From positions 1,364,001 to 1,428,000 of the forward strand of contig OY744473.1 of NCBI GenBank assembly GCA_963556145.1: a stretch of DNA of 64,000 bases, read 5' to 3'. How positions within the stretch are numbered: position 1 is the first letter of the stretch; each line of letters opens with the position of its first letter. Source of the stretch: Hygrocybe punicea (taxonomy: Eukaryota > Basidiomycota > Agaricomycetes > Agaricales > Hygrophoraceae). The translations under genes were made by a program, and so were the position numbers. The notes under the pieces were generated by a model. It was not told the DNA's origin, searched no databases, and worked only from the letters and a program-made list of their open reading frames with translations. Below are positions 23,608-35,112 of this stretch, piece after piece.

Positions 23608-25491
23608 TTCCTCAATCCTTTAGTTTGCCATGTTGAGCTGTCTAAATCATTACAGAAAATGTCAACAAGGAAACCATAAGAACAATTTATTAGTACTATT
23701 GTAAATTTATTCTAATCTAATCAAAATTATTTAATTATTTGCCTCATGTGATGGCCCACAAAAATAGGATCACCAGTGCTATTTAGAGAACTTTTTATGT
23801 GCTTTTATCTACTTTTACGAGAGGTTTGACCTTTTCAGGATAAGGGACATAGCATGGAAATGGTGGAACTCTTTTCACCTTTTTCACCTTTTTCCCCTTG
23901 GAAAAGGTTAAAAGGGCCCAAAAAGGGGATATGTAGTTTTTTACTGATGCAACAGGAGTTACAAAAAGGTCCTCCATTTTCAGGTGTTTTATCCAGTGTG
24001 ATGCATTGGAGACCACGAGGGACTTGTGCTAGAGGGCCATTGCATTGCACAGCATATCCGAGTCCCTCAACCCCTCAACACTCTTATTTACCAAACAACT
24101 TCTAGTTGCAATATTGGATTCAAACTTCTACTACATGTGAGATAATAAGTAGTATGATAGAGAGAAACCAGGAAAAGAATTGTTTTCTGACCATACATTC
24201 AAATTCTGAGGGTAATTCAGACAAACTAGTAAATCAGCTTCATCTTGTTCAAGTATAGGCTCACTGGTGCTGTACCCCTTGAGCCAGACAAATACTTGTG
24301 CTGTATTTTATCCAGTAGTATCATAGCCTGAGATGCAGTGCCAGCTCAGAAAGCCAGGATGGTGGTGATACACAGAGAGGATCTCTAAGTGTGGGGTGAT
24401 CCAAGGAAGGCTTCGAGCTCTGCAGAGATGAGGGAGAAAGCAACAATCCAATCCTTTTATTTGTACTTGTTGTGCTACAATAAGTACACAACAAAAAACT
24501 AACTAATAAAAATAGGTAAAATATGTGAATCTGACCTCAGACACGCAGCATGCATATAATCCTCCCAGTCACTGAAAATCTGACTGTCCCAGTCAGGAGA
24601 AGGGGGGGGGAGTGAATGAAAAAAAGAAAAAGAAAAAGTGAAATCAAAAGAAAAGATCAAAAGAAATGAGAAAATCAACCAGAAAATCAAAAGACAATCT
24701 AAAGGAAGGAGAACTCTACTCTAAACCAGCAACATGATTGTCCAAACCTGCAAACTGATTCTCTAAATTCTTCACTCGCTTTTCTAACAGAAAATGACAT
24801 GCTCGAAAGTTGATAAAATCGATTTGAACTTTTTGAAGTTCCGAGTATTCTTGAGAGAACCAAGGTGGCTGTGGTGGACATGAGTGTGGACTGAATCCTG
24901 TACATAGATGTCAAAAGGGGAGGGGGCATAGGTTTAAATGAGGATGGTGGTGACAATGGGAAGGGAAGTGCTTGAGGAGTTGTCTTGACTTGAATGCGGA
25001 TGTGGGAGGGAGTCGAGGTTGACAGTGAGGGTGATGGTGGTGGGGTTCTTCAGGCTAACAGGGGCATGAGTTGGTGATGAGACAGTATGTGGCTGGCTGT
25101 GGGGTTTGGCTGGGATGACTGTAAATGGCTGTGGGGGCTCATTTGTGTCATTGGGGACCTGCGATGGCTGTGGGGAATCAGAATGAGGCTTTTGGGGGAC
25201 TTGGGGATGGTCTGTGACTTAAGAAAAGGGGCTGCAACAACATCTCGCGACTTTTTGCAATTGGGTGTCGAAGGTGTTTTCTGGGGCAACGGCAGGACCT
25301 GGGACACTGGGGATGGGTCAGGACGTGCTTCTTGAGATGACGACGAGGCCATAGAAGGTGACTGTGAGTGAAACGAGGGTGAAACAGGGGCAGAAATATT
25401 GGAATCTGTTGAAAAAGGTGTCTTTTTGGCCCTGGTGCAGATTTCTGGGGATGGTGTAGATGTGGCTTCGGGGTGGCTTCGGAAGAATATA

Positions 25492-26165
25492 ATCCTAACC
25501 TAGGGGTGTCAGCATAGAAGTGACGGTGGATAATCAGTGTCGGGGATAATAAATGAAGTGGAAATGGAAGTAAAAATAAAGCCGCTGTGTAAAACTGGAT
25601 GAATAATATCAAACCCGGTGATGAATGGAATGAAAACAGATAAATCACAATGAACCCGATGATGCCAATGATGTCGGGTATGGTGGGTTGGGTTGGGTTG
25701 GGTCGGAAACGATGAATGAATAATGGAACAATGATAAAGACAATGAAGTGAACTATGAAAAGCTAAGGGTCTACAAGGACAAGGATTTGATGGGACTAAA
25801 ACATGATTCTGACTGTATGGAAATGGGGACTAAGGGTATCTCTTTTTGTACGGTCATCGGGGACCGTTTTTATAGTACATGAGTGAGTAGTCTACTTTCA
25901 GACATGTCTATTTCAGCTGATGGAAGACTACAAAGAGAAGTTGGAATGGGGTTGTAAAGAGGGGGGTTGCGATGCGATGAAGACAGGAAAATGGAAGGGA
26001 AAATGAATATCCAGGAAAAACATGTAAAATGTCCTACATATCTCTGAAAGGACGAGGGGATGGGTATATAAGGCAAGTCCAAAGGCAGGAATTGTGTCTG
26101 ATGAGATCTGTCTCCTATAATTGGAACTCTGGGGCTTATGAGGCTGCCGGATTTGGTCCGAAAGT
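25492..26165 (-). repeat. Inverted copy of the 29.1-29.9 kb LTR-like repeat
   Basis: Reverse-complementary to about 29270-29945 (shared GAAGTGACGGTGGATAA on one strand, TCTCATCAGAC/GTCTGATGAGA, and GACATGTCCGAAAGTAGAC with small changes). It lies inside the 24366-27854 element. The missing first 170 bp of the repeat occur separately and in direct orientation at about 26567-26700, including the TGACCTGACCTGACC run. Confidence 0.5.
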
Positions 26166-27028
26166 GGTTGTGACAAAGTGGCATGCCATTTTCGACCAGT
26201 CCCAGCATGTACGCCCCCATTTCGCATCCAAATTGCCCACTGTTTGCGTCCATACACTCTCCATCATCCCCACCAATGCACTGTGACATGTCCCCGCTGT
26301 TGGAACATGGGCCATCGCCAAAAAGACCTGTCCATGTGCACACCAATGCATCTCCCCCTGTTTCGCACCCAAATGACCCCCCCTTTGCATCTGCGCCCTC
26401 GACGTCGTCCCCAGAAGTGACCCGTGACACTAGCCCACTGTCTATGCCCATGCCCTCATCAGAAAGCCATGCCAATGCACAGCAAACCCTGTTCTTGGCC
26501 AGTCCCAGCACGTCCACCCCATTTCACCCCTGTTTCGCCAGCTGTTTGCATCTACAGTGTAGAGACTCAATGTCCCTCTGAGTCTGTATCACTGATATAA
26601 CACAAATCCAGATGAACCCAATGCCTCCAAACGATTCCCATTCCAACCCAACGTAACCTGACCTGACCTGACCTGACCTGACCGACCTGACCCGACAACG
26701 TGGGCATAGACAGTGGGGCCATGTTACGGGTCACTTCTGGGGACAACGTTGAGGGCATAGACATGAAACAGGGGTCATTCCAGCATGAAATGGGGGCAGG
26801 TGGGACACTTCGTGCGTGGACACATTTTCCTGGGGCTGACGTGGGCTCAGATGCTTGGGACAGGTCTGGGCTTGTATCTAGGGATGACTGCAAGTCCGTA
26901 GACGTGAATTATAGGTGAAATGGGGGTAAACATGATGGGATTGGTCAAGAACAGGGTTTGTTGAGTGTTGACGTGGTTTTCCAGGAACCGCGTGGGATCA
27001 AGTGATGGGGAGGGGCCCGGGATTGCCT

Positions 27029-27649
27029 CTAGGGATGACGGTGAGTCCGTGGACACAAATGGGTGGCCAAACAGGGGCCAAATGGGGGCAAGAGTGCTGG
27101 GACGCATTGGGACGCATTTTCCTGCTTGGCAACCGCAGAAACGATGAGTACAAGCATACCTAGGGGTGCACATGCAACAGCCATTGCAATGCATGCATTT
27201 TCCTTCTGTTTCACTGCTCCATTCTTCTGTGTTTTGTGAGTGACATGCAAGTGGTGTTCTTTGTTAGATGTGGTTGTTGGGGCCATTTTTGGGCATTCCA
27301 GGGGCGGTTTTTCGACCAGATTCAGTGGGGCATGGGTTTCCAAGTGCATTGGGGTTGTAAAACAAGTGTGGAGGGGATGTACTAGCGAAATAAAGCAGAG
27401 GCGCGAAGGGGTGACCACATGACAAAGTAACAAAGCTGCTGAGTTTTGTGGCCTTGAAGGCACAACTGGAACTAGACAATACAACTGAGGGGTGGAAAAC
27501 ATCGAGGAGGACCTGGGAAATAGCTGGGAAGTGGAATATACTGGAGAATGCTGCCGATGGAGGTGCAATAGGCTGAGCCACTGAGTGAGAGTAACAAAAG
27601 AGCTGGAAAATGAGCTGAAACCTGTTGAATCCCTCGTGGTGGGCTCCAA
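27029..27649 (-). CDS. Low-complexity ORF in the LTR element (possible gag remnant)
   Basis: This ORF of 206 codons begins right at the PBS-like site and is rich in S, P, T and H. The segment from about 27300 downward, APTTTSNKEHHLHVTHKTQK, looks like the basic start of a structural protein comparable in position to the gag-like ORF at 13920. No known domain. The first part before it is probably leader sequence rather than protein. Confidence 0.25.
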   Translation of the reverse strand: MEPTTRDSTGFSSFSSSFVTLTQWLSLLHLHRQHSPVYSTSQLFPRSSSMFSTPQLYCLVPVVPSRPQNSAALLLCHVVTPSRLCFISLVHPLHTCFTTPMHLETHAPLNLVEKPPLECPKMAPTTTSNKEHHLHVTHKTQKNGAVKQKENACIAMAVACAPLGMLVLIVSAVAKQENASQCVPALLPPFGPCLATHLCPRTHRHP

Positions 27650-27855
27650 AATGATACACAGAGAGGGTCTCTAAGTGTGGGGTGCAAGTGCTGATCCAAG
27701 GGAGGCTTCCAGCTCTACTGTGATGGGGGAAAAGGGGGGAATCCAATCCTTTTCTTTGCACTTATTGTGCTACAATAAGTACATAACAAAAAACTAACTA
27801 ATAAAAATAGGTAAAATATGTGAATCGGACCTCGGACACGCAGCATGCGTATCAG

Positions 27856-29100
27856 TGGTCAGAGCATGACCAGCAGATGCAAGGCCAGGGCCAGTGAGAA
27901 AATTGACAAGCTGCCATGACTTTTTGTATGTGCTCAGCACTCAGCAGTATCCACTGCTGCATCACCACTAGTCTGTCCATGGTTCAGTTTGGTGCAGGTT
28001 CCTACAGGTTCGGGTTTGCCAGTGCAGGTTCAGGTTCAGACCTGATCACACCGGGTTTGAGGTTGCAACTTGGCCCGGCACCTCGCAAACACATCCAATC
28101 TGTGCTCAGATGTGTTCAACACATTCTAGAGGTGTCAGGCACATTCTGGACATGTTCGGTGCATTCCTAGATATGTTCAACACAACAGGTTGTCAGGCGA
28201 GGTGCACAGTGCAAGGGGCTTCCAGTACCTCATGAATGCCATGTACACATCAATTGACGTGATGGGGGATGTTGTGAGGTGCAAGGGGGGCTCCTGGCAC
28301 CTTGCAAACACTATGTACATGTCAAATTGATGGGACAGGTTATTGCATGGTGCCGTTTCCTCCCATGGTCAATTTCAGAGGTGTTTGACATGTCGTCATG
28401 TCATTTCTGGATGCATTCAAAGTGGGGATGTGTCAATACATGATGGGCAGTGTTGCATCATTTGAAGATGTGTGGGTTGAACGCCAGGTTCTGGTGCCTT
28501 GTTGACTCTGTGCTAGGCACTTGGGTGAAACACGATAATGCACCTGGAAGCCTGGGTTGTGGAAGCACCACCACCCAAGCTTCATTTCCCCCTATCGATC
28601 CATTCGAGTTGGTGTCCCCATGTTCATCAGCATCTTCAAGTAGTGGTGGGTTGTATGAGTGTTTTTATTGGACAAAATTACCATGCAACTGGATGCCCAC
28701 TGGTGCTAAACCCTACACACCCAAAATAATACATCCACACCTTTGAGCAGAGGTGAGCACACCAACGCACTGATTATCCTGGATTATACTGGATTATAAT
28801 CTTTGAGCCCTCATAATCACATGTGCAGTATCATGAAGTCTGGCACACAAAAGAACCAAAAAGATATGTGAAGCACAGGTCAGCGCAATGCCACATATTC
28901 TCACTGAAATACAACTGTTTCGTGATAGACTGTGCAATACTGTGCAGGGCATCCATTGTCATAACCATGCACACCCATGCACAGTGGTGCGCCTGGGTCT
29001 AAATTTGCAATGCCTATGATTTGAGCACCAAAGTAGTATGAGTAACAACAATTTTGTACAACAAGCTTAGGAATCGTACCATATGGAAACCACCTTGCAG
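27856..29100. other. Non-coding stretch
   Basis: No credible gene. 27960-28160 is rich in CAGGTTC and GTGTTCA words, and 28580-28740 holds a 98-codon ORF without recognisable similarity. TTTTTATTGGACAAAATTAC near 28658 resembles the ends of the MITE-like element at 48443. Confidence 0.35.
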
Positions 29101-29945
29101 TGTAGAGGCTCAACGTTCCCCTGAGTCCATATCGTCGATATATCACAAATCCAGACGAACCTGACGCCTCCAAATGATTCCCATTCCAACCCGATGTAAC
29201 CCGACATGATGTGACGTGATGTGACATGACGTGACCCAACTTGACCGATGTAACCCGACACATGCCGCTTTGTCACAGCCGCTTTCGAACCAAATCCGGC
29301 AGCCCCAGAAGCCCCGGAGTTCTAATTATAGGAGATGGATCTCATCAGACTTGATCCCCGACTTCGGACTTACCCTATTTGTGCATCCCCTCGTCCTTTC
29401 GGAGATATGTAGGACATTTACATATTTTTCATGGATATTCCTTTTGCCCTCCATTTTCCTGTCTTTGTCGCATTGCAACCCTCCTTTCCACATCCCCATT
29501 CCATCTTCTCTTTGAAGTTTCTATTGGCCGAAATAGACATGTCCGAAAGTAGACTACTCACTCATGTACTATAAAAATGGTCCCCGATCACCGTACAAAA
29601 AAGAGATACCATCAGTCCCCATTTTCCTACAGTCAGAATCTTCTGTAATCCCTTCAAAATGCTCATCCTTGTAGACCCTTAGCTTTTTATAGTTCACTTC
29701 GTCGTCTTTATCGCTGTTCCCGTATATTTGTTCATTGTTTCCGACCCGACCCGACCTGACCCGCCGTACCCAACATCATCAGGTTCTTTGTTATTTATTC
29801 ATTTTAGTCCATTCATCGCCAGATTCATCATTATTTGTCTCTTTTCACACGGCGGCTTACATTTTTACTTCCATTTCCACCTTTTACTACTATTCCTGAC
29901 ACTGACTTATCCACCGTCACTTCTACGCTGACACCCTCAGGCTAG
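29101..29945 (+). mobile_element. LTR-like repeat, possibly a solo LTR
   Basis: Starts TGTAGAGGCTCAACG. A TATA-like TATAAAAATGG lies near 29572, and the repeat ends near GACACCCTCA (29939) or a few bases later. Its first 165 bp match 26569-26700 directly and the rest matches 25492-26165 inverted. No target duplication is visible at either choice of end. It ends about 150 bp before the ATG of the gene at 30099 and could supply promoter sequence. Confidence 0.45.
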
Positions 29946-30098
29946 GATCTTTCTTTATGTTCTGAAGCCACCAAGAACATGCATCTACAACAGTGCTCTG
30001 GGTGACAGCACTCAGCCCACACCCAAGCCAGAGATGATGAACTATCAGTACAACCTTTAACTGAATGGAGGCATGCAAGAGAACCTGACAGGCCAGAC

Positions 30099-31573
30099 TT
30101 GGAAACGGCAGTTGAATCAGCCATCACCGCACCTCCAATTTTTGTCATCAGTGATACTGAGTCAGAAGGTCACAGCCCACTGGCAGGTATGCAGCAACCT
30201 GCATCACTTCTGCTGGGAAGCATACTCACTGCTGCTGAGGCAGCTGTAGCATCTGAGATCGATATCATGACAATGCCGATTGACAACATGCCACCCCCGA
30301 GACACAGACACCAGTTGGATAACCTCCCCAAGAGCAAGGAATTGTTTCAATCCTATCTCACTACTCTTACGCAGTCAGAAGGAACATTCTTACCACCAGC
30401 TGGCTACCACAGCCACAGTAGATCCTTAACACCCCAACCACTTGAATTTGAGGAGGAGCACCGGCCACCATTCACACCCAATACAACTGCTACTATCCAA
30501 GTGAACCCCAGTTCATCCCCCACATCTGCCACAGTTTTTATTGGCTTGCACCAAGGCAATCTCCGATGCAGCTACATACAGAGCAGCTTGATGTTTCAAA
30601 GAGACCCTTGCGCTTCTGATATCATAGAAGCCATTCTTGAATGTGACTGTATTCCTGGCCGCACCATCTCCAAGTGGCCTCAGGGCGAGATCTTTGTTGA
30701 AACGTCACAACAACTTGTTGATATAGAATCTAACGAGTATCAGCATCACTTGACCTGCTTCCAGGAGATCGGTCATCTCCATGAACTACTCGATATGCAA
30801 CACGTAGGCAGAGCTACTCTCTACAGAGTCATTGATCCTGCTGCAGACATGGAGTGCCGCGTTGGTGGAGATGCACAGCCTCGACAAAATGGAACAAATC
30901 TATGTACTTTATATTTGGGAAGAGGTAAGTACCAGCAATTACTTCAAGAATGGTATTTAACTAATGGAATTACACAGAACAGGTTGATCATGCCATTGGC
31001 GACCCCAGGCCGCCTGTTGTGAGAACAACAACACTTGCTCTCCTTGCCAGTGTCTCCCATCCATTGTCAATTGACTCATACTTAGATGACCACTTCCCTG
31101 AGCAGAAGCAATGTTTGATTAACTTGGTGTATCAAAGGTATGGCATGGCATACAAGCACTGTCTTTCCGAGGGCACACTTCGAAATGTTGTCGATCTTGT
31201 TAGGGTAATATGGCCCATGAAAGGCACTGCAAAATGGAAGGTATTCCATGATACTGGTTTCATTATCAAACTTGATGACCTTGTGTGCTGGGCTGGGATC
31301 AACCCAGGCTCATTCAAGAACATTTGAGCCAGTGTCGCAAAGGCAAGGGTTGCGGGAGAGTGATTGCGCTGACAAAGTGCCCTTTCATTAGACCAAAGAG
31401 ATGCATCCGCTATCAGCATCTTGGAAGTCTTATTGTCTGGAGAGCAGGTGGAGTATCCTGATTTGAGTCAAACTTTTAACATGGCAGATGGTGAATGGGA
31501 TGCGATAAGGATGATGGCTGATGGTTTGGACAGACTGGTCAAATGGATACTTGATAAATTCGGCGGCGACTAG
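30099..31573 (+). pseudogene. Two-exon protein of unknown function with three in-frame TGA codons
   Basis: Exon 1 (30099-30924) starts METAVESAITAP and soon has the acidic stretch FVISDTESEGH, which fits a SUMO-interaction-like p[VI]xS-D/E pattern. A 53-bp intron (30925-30977, GTAAGT...TACACAG, branch CTAAT) is phase 1 and joins to EQVDHAIGDPRPPV in frame. Exon 2 runs YLDDHFPEQKQCLINLVYQ, LVRVIWPMKGTAKWKVFHD and CWAGINPGSF to a TGA at 31325. The frame continues past TGAs at 31325, 31361 and 31370 with good coding character (DQRDASAISILEVLLSGEQ, WDAIRMMADGLDRLVKWIL) to a TAG at 31571. All three TGAs could be former CGA (Arg). About 472 codons. I do not recognise the family. Confidence 0.5.
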
Positions 31574-32052
31574 ACACTTGACAAGACCCACATGTCACTA
31601 CCATACTCCCATTTCCATACTCCCATTTCCGTAACCAGCAGAATCCCTTTTAGTGTATGCCGTGTCAATTTTTATGTCATGTTCTGTTATCCAGTGATCA
31701 CACAAATCAAGTCTCTGCATCTTTCTGAGATATTGAAAATTGGAAATATTAAGGTGGACCAGTCTCTTAAGCTGGCGACAGCATAGTGCTTTGATCTTGC
31801 TCGTTGCCTAATAGTGGCCCAAAACTACTGCATGTATGATTGTTAGACTACAGGGTCATATGTGGGTTTGCTATATGACATATATGATACATTGCCAGCC
31901 ATGTATTCCCGAATGAAGTGAGTGTTGCCCTCCACAACACTGCAAGCACACCAGACAACTCACCCTTTGTCATGACCGAGTGCACACTCAGCCTCGAGTC
32001 TAGCCCAGGCAATGTCAGAACCTGGGCTGTGCTACATAGGAATGAAACAGGC

Positions 32053-32711
32053 CTACCTTCCATGATATATGCCTGGCCTAAGACCCTGTAGAACCACCCA
32101 TATGTTCACAGCAGATGATAGCACTGGTGGGAATTGTAATGATGGCATAGGAGGGTTTTGCAAAGTTGAATTGGGAGCCATAGGGGTTGATGGGACAGCG
32201 AGTCGAAAGGGCCCAACATCACCAGAGGCTAAAGCAGCAGCATATGCCTGATGGGCTGCCACAACTGTGCGGAAGCCTTGGTAGCGACTGGATGGGAATT
32301 GGTCTGTTTGTTGACTGTAGGCAGCCCTGGGATAGCTGTAGGTAGTGGGAGGTGGCTAGTGGCATCAAAAACTCACCAGGAAAGAAAGACGCCGGTTGTG
32401 CATCCATTGTAAATGGTGTATGCTACACTTTTGGATGATCTACCCTGGGATGTTTGCACATCTTCATGGCAAAGAGTCTCTGCCACTGCTGTTGTAGCTA
32501 GAAAAGGATCTTTGATGAGGTTATCATCGGTATACGAGTCTAACGATGGAGAGCTTGCTGAGAATAAGATTGAATCAAGAGGATCATCAGGAGGATCAGG
32601 TGAATAAGGCAGAGGCATAAGGTTGGGCTGTGGCAGTATCATGGCAATGGGTTTGTTTAGCGTTGAGGAGACGTTGATTACTGCAGTGGTTATTGTTACG
32701 TGGGCCTTCAA
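32053..32711 (-). pseudogene. Viroplasmin/RNase H1 N-terminal-like domain protein
   Basis: Exon 1 (32711-32377) holds a Pro/Ser-rich lead, then VAYTIYNGCTTGVFLS. A 41-bp intron (32336-32376, GTGAGT...CTACAG) joins in frame to AAYSQQTDQF, RYQGFRTVVAAHQAYAAAL. This matches the layout of the viroplasmin-like (RNase H1 N-terminal) fold: an aromatic-rich beta hairpin with G-x-x-x-G-[VI]-[FY], then G/A-x-Y/F...F-x-T...A-x-x-A-Y. A second copy begins WVVLQGLRPGIYHGR and ends at a stop at 32053; a different frame carries on (PVSFLCSTAQVLTLPGLDS) to about 31848, suggesting a frameshift. In other fungi these domains bind nucleic acid duplexes or occur in transposon-linked proteins of unknown role. The start is only 30 bp from the divergent integrase gene. 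Confidence 0.5.
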
Positions 32712-32740
32712 GTTAACGTCTCTGAAACCATGACATCAAA

Positions 32741-34531
32741 ATGCCAGAACAGCTGAAAAACCTTTGTGCAGCTTACCATGTCTTGGAGGATCGTGTGAGG
32801 GTGGCCTTGAGAACACAAGTTGGAGATGTGGAGAGACTGCAACAGCCCAGGGATCAAGCTTTATTACTTCTATCTTCTGCAGAACAGGTACATCTTGCAT
32901 TGACACGATAGCTGGCAAGCTTATTTTTTTTTTTTACTTACAGATTTGTAATGTTATCCCTCTTGATGAATACTCAACCCTGCGTCACAGTATTGCCGAC
33001 ATGGTGACTGCTCTTGATGAGGCATCCGACCGGTCTGCAGACCCTCCTGAGACAGGACAGTCCATCACTCATCGAAGGTCTGAAGGCAGAGTTGGTCAAC
33101 CGAGAATACATATTGATCCCACATTCCTCTCATTCGCTTTGGAGCTGAGAGGACCCTCTCGCTTGAGCACAGTTATTGATTGCCACCTCGCACCATTTGC
33201 TGGTGTGTGCTCGAGTTGGGTCTGGTCACCCCTGGCGAACCAGTTTACAACGACGTGACTGCTGATGATGGATTGACCACTCACACCTGGACTTCCACCA
33301 CCTCACCAGTCTCAGTAATGTCTGATGATGAACTCGATCTCAAAATAGCTGATGTCTTGGAGATTTTCCCCATGTTTGGACATGCAATGATAGCTGGTTA
33401 CCTGCATGCAAAAGGTTTGTGGATTCCAGTTACGAGAATCACACAGTCATGCCTCCAAGTCCACGGAACGTCGGCAGTCTTTGGCCCCAGACAAATACAA
33501 TGGAGGGTGTATTGGGTTCGGGGTCCAAACTCTCTCTGGCATCATGATGGCCAACACAGTATGTGGGTTTGCATAGTTATGGGAGCTTCTTACCTCGAGC
33601 CATTACAGGTTTAATTCAGTGGAAATTGGTCACCCATGCCTTCATTGATGGCAAGTCACATTTGATCACGGGTATCAAGGTCAGCAACAACAATCAGGCT
33701 CTCACAGTTCTTGCGGTTTTCGAGGATGCTGTCACAGTTTATGGGTGGCCAAGTCGTTTGAGAGGTGACCATGGTGTAGAGAATTTGAGGGTTGCAGAAT
33801 GTATGGAGGAGAAAGGCCCAGGAAGGGGTTCCTATTTGTGGGGCCGGTGCGTTAGGCACTCTGTATCTTGTTGCTGTAACTCTTTGGGCTCACCTTGCTT
33901 CTAGAAGTGTTCACAATACACGGATCGAACGGCTATGGTTTGATTTTACCCAAGGTGTTGGTGGGAAATGGAAAGATTTCTTCATCGAGTTGGAATCCCA
34001 TCATGGGCTGGATCCTGACAATCCGGCACATATCTGGCTTCTCCAGTATCTGTTTCTAATGCCCATCAATGAGGACGTGGCCAACTGGGCTAAGACTTGG
34101 AATGCGCACAAGATTCAGCTTCGGGGGGAAAGGAATCGGAGTCCTTTGGATATGTTCTTGTTTGGTACGGTTGAGGATGGGCCTTGCAGCATTGCCAATC
34201 TGATGCAGGGAGACGACACCAACCTAGATGATGTGGATCTAGCACAATATGGTGTTGATTGGGAAGGGCAGGATGATCCTGTTTTGATGGATCACTTTTA
34301 TGCTAACAACCCACAGGAGACGATGGGGGGGCCTTTGCCCCTGTAACCACCCCTGATCAGTTATCAGGTGTGGCTTTTGATTCTCCTGAGTCGCCACTCT
34401 CCCAGCAGCAACTGGAAACACTGTCCCAGAAACTCAACACAGTCATCGATGTGACATTGCGAAGCATGACTATCCGGCGTGTTATTTGGCAAATTGGGTT
34501 TGATTTATGTCGAGAGTTGGCATCAACTTGA
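32741..34531 (+). pseudogene. Fungal integrase-core (DDE) family protein, four exons
   Basis: Exons 32741-32887, 32944-33558, 33609-33846 and 33905-34531; introns of 56, 50 and 58 bp (GTACAT...TTACAG, GTATGT...TTACAG, GTGCGT...TTCTAG). The N-terminal part has VGQPRIHID (DNA-binding-like linker of the family), then VLELGLVTPGEPVY and SDDELDLKIADVLEIFPMFG. The catalytic region shows WHHDGQH, AFIDGKSHLITGIKVSNNN (first Asp), RLRGDHGVEN (second Asp) and NTRIERLW (Glu), a D-D-E triad as in retroviral-type integrases. It then reads WKDFFIELESHHGL and NRSPLDMF. Two one-base frame breaks are seen: near 33178 (before LPPRTIC) and in the seven-G run at 34325-34331, after which the family C-terminus (SPLSQQQLE...RRVIWQIGFDLC) is in another frame to 34531. 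These could be mutations or assembly errors. The family is common in basidiomycetes; its own mobility is not established. Confidence 0.75.
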
Positions 34532-35112
34532 TGTGGAGGAATCACCATGTATTCGACTGGTTGTTGTACAGCGCTCAGCCAGGATCTTTCATTAAAATCA
34601 ATCAAATCTTTTGTATTGGATATGAGACGACATGATAACATTTTGAAAACCAAATTAGATGGGGATATATGAAAAGAGGGAGGTTAGAAGAGGTTAATGT
34701 TTTTGTTGTTACAGGTATCAGGTAGCATTGTAATGACCATGTGTTTGAATGAGCTGCAAATGCACCCATACATCAAAGAGGGTGCTTGCCAGGTCTTCCA
34801 GAACACAAGCCTCCTTCATGGCATTGTCGAGCCAGGTGTTGAAAAAGACCTCAACACGTCAATCGCATGTGTGGAAGTCCAGAGGCAGTTCTGGAAACCC
34901 ATCATTACATGCATAGGAAAATGTGGTAGGATGGTTGAAGACAACCTAATACTTGTGAGCAAAGTTAGCATCGTGGGATCACATCACTGACTTCCAGTGG
35001 TGCATCATCCAGAGGTAATAAATCTGAATCCATTATCGCTAATAGAAATAGACGACATCGGAGGAGGGGATCTCCAATGCCATTCAAGAAATTTTCATTG
35101 GAGACTGTAATG

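Larger units (their letters stand above)
24366..27854 (-). mobile_element. Non-autonomous LTR retrotransposon with nested repeats
   Basis: Direct repeats at 24366-24559 and 27652-27854 (about 200 bp, high identity; the plus strand starts TGATACACAGAGAGG, and the right copy ends TATCA, giving TGATAC...GTATCA ends). On the minus strand 27652-27854 is the 5' LTR, and three bases inside it reads TGGAGCCCACCACGAGGG (27631-27648), a PBS-like site with the same 3-bp spacing as the element at 12144. GTGG occurs next to both outer ends, a possible 4-5 bp duplication. The interior has only low-complexity minus-strand ORFs plus inserted repeats (25492-26165, 26567-26700), so it is non-autonomous and rearranged. 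Confidence 0.6.
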
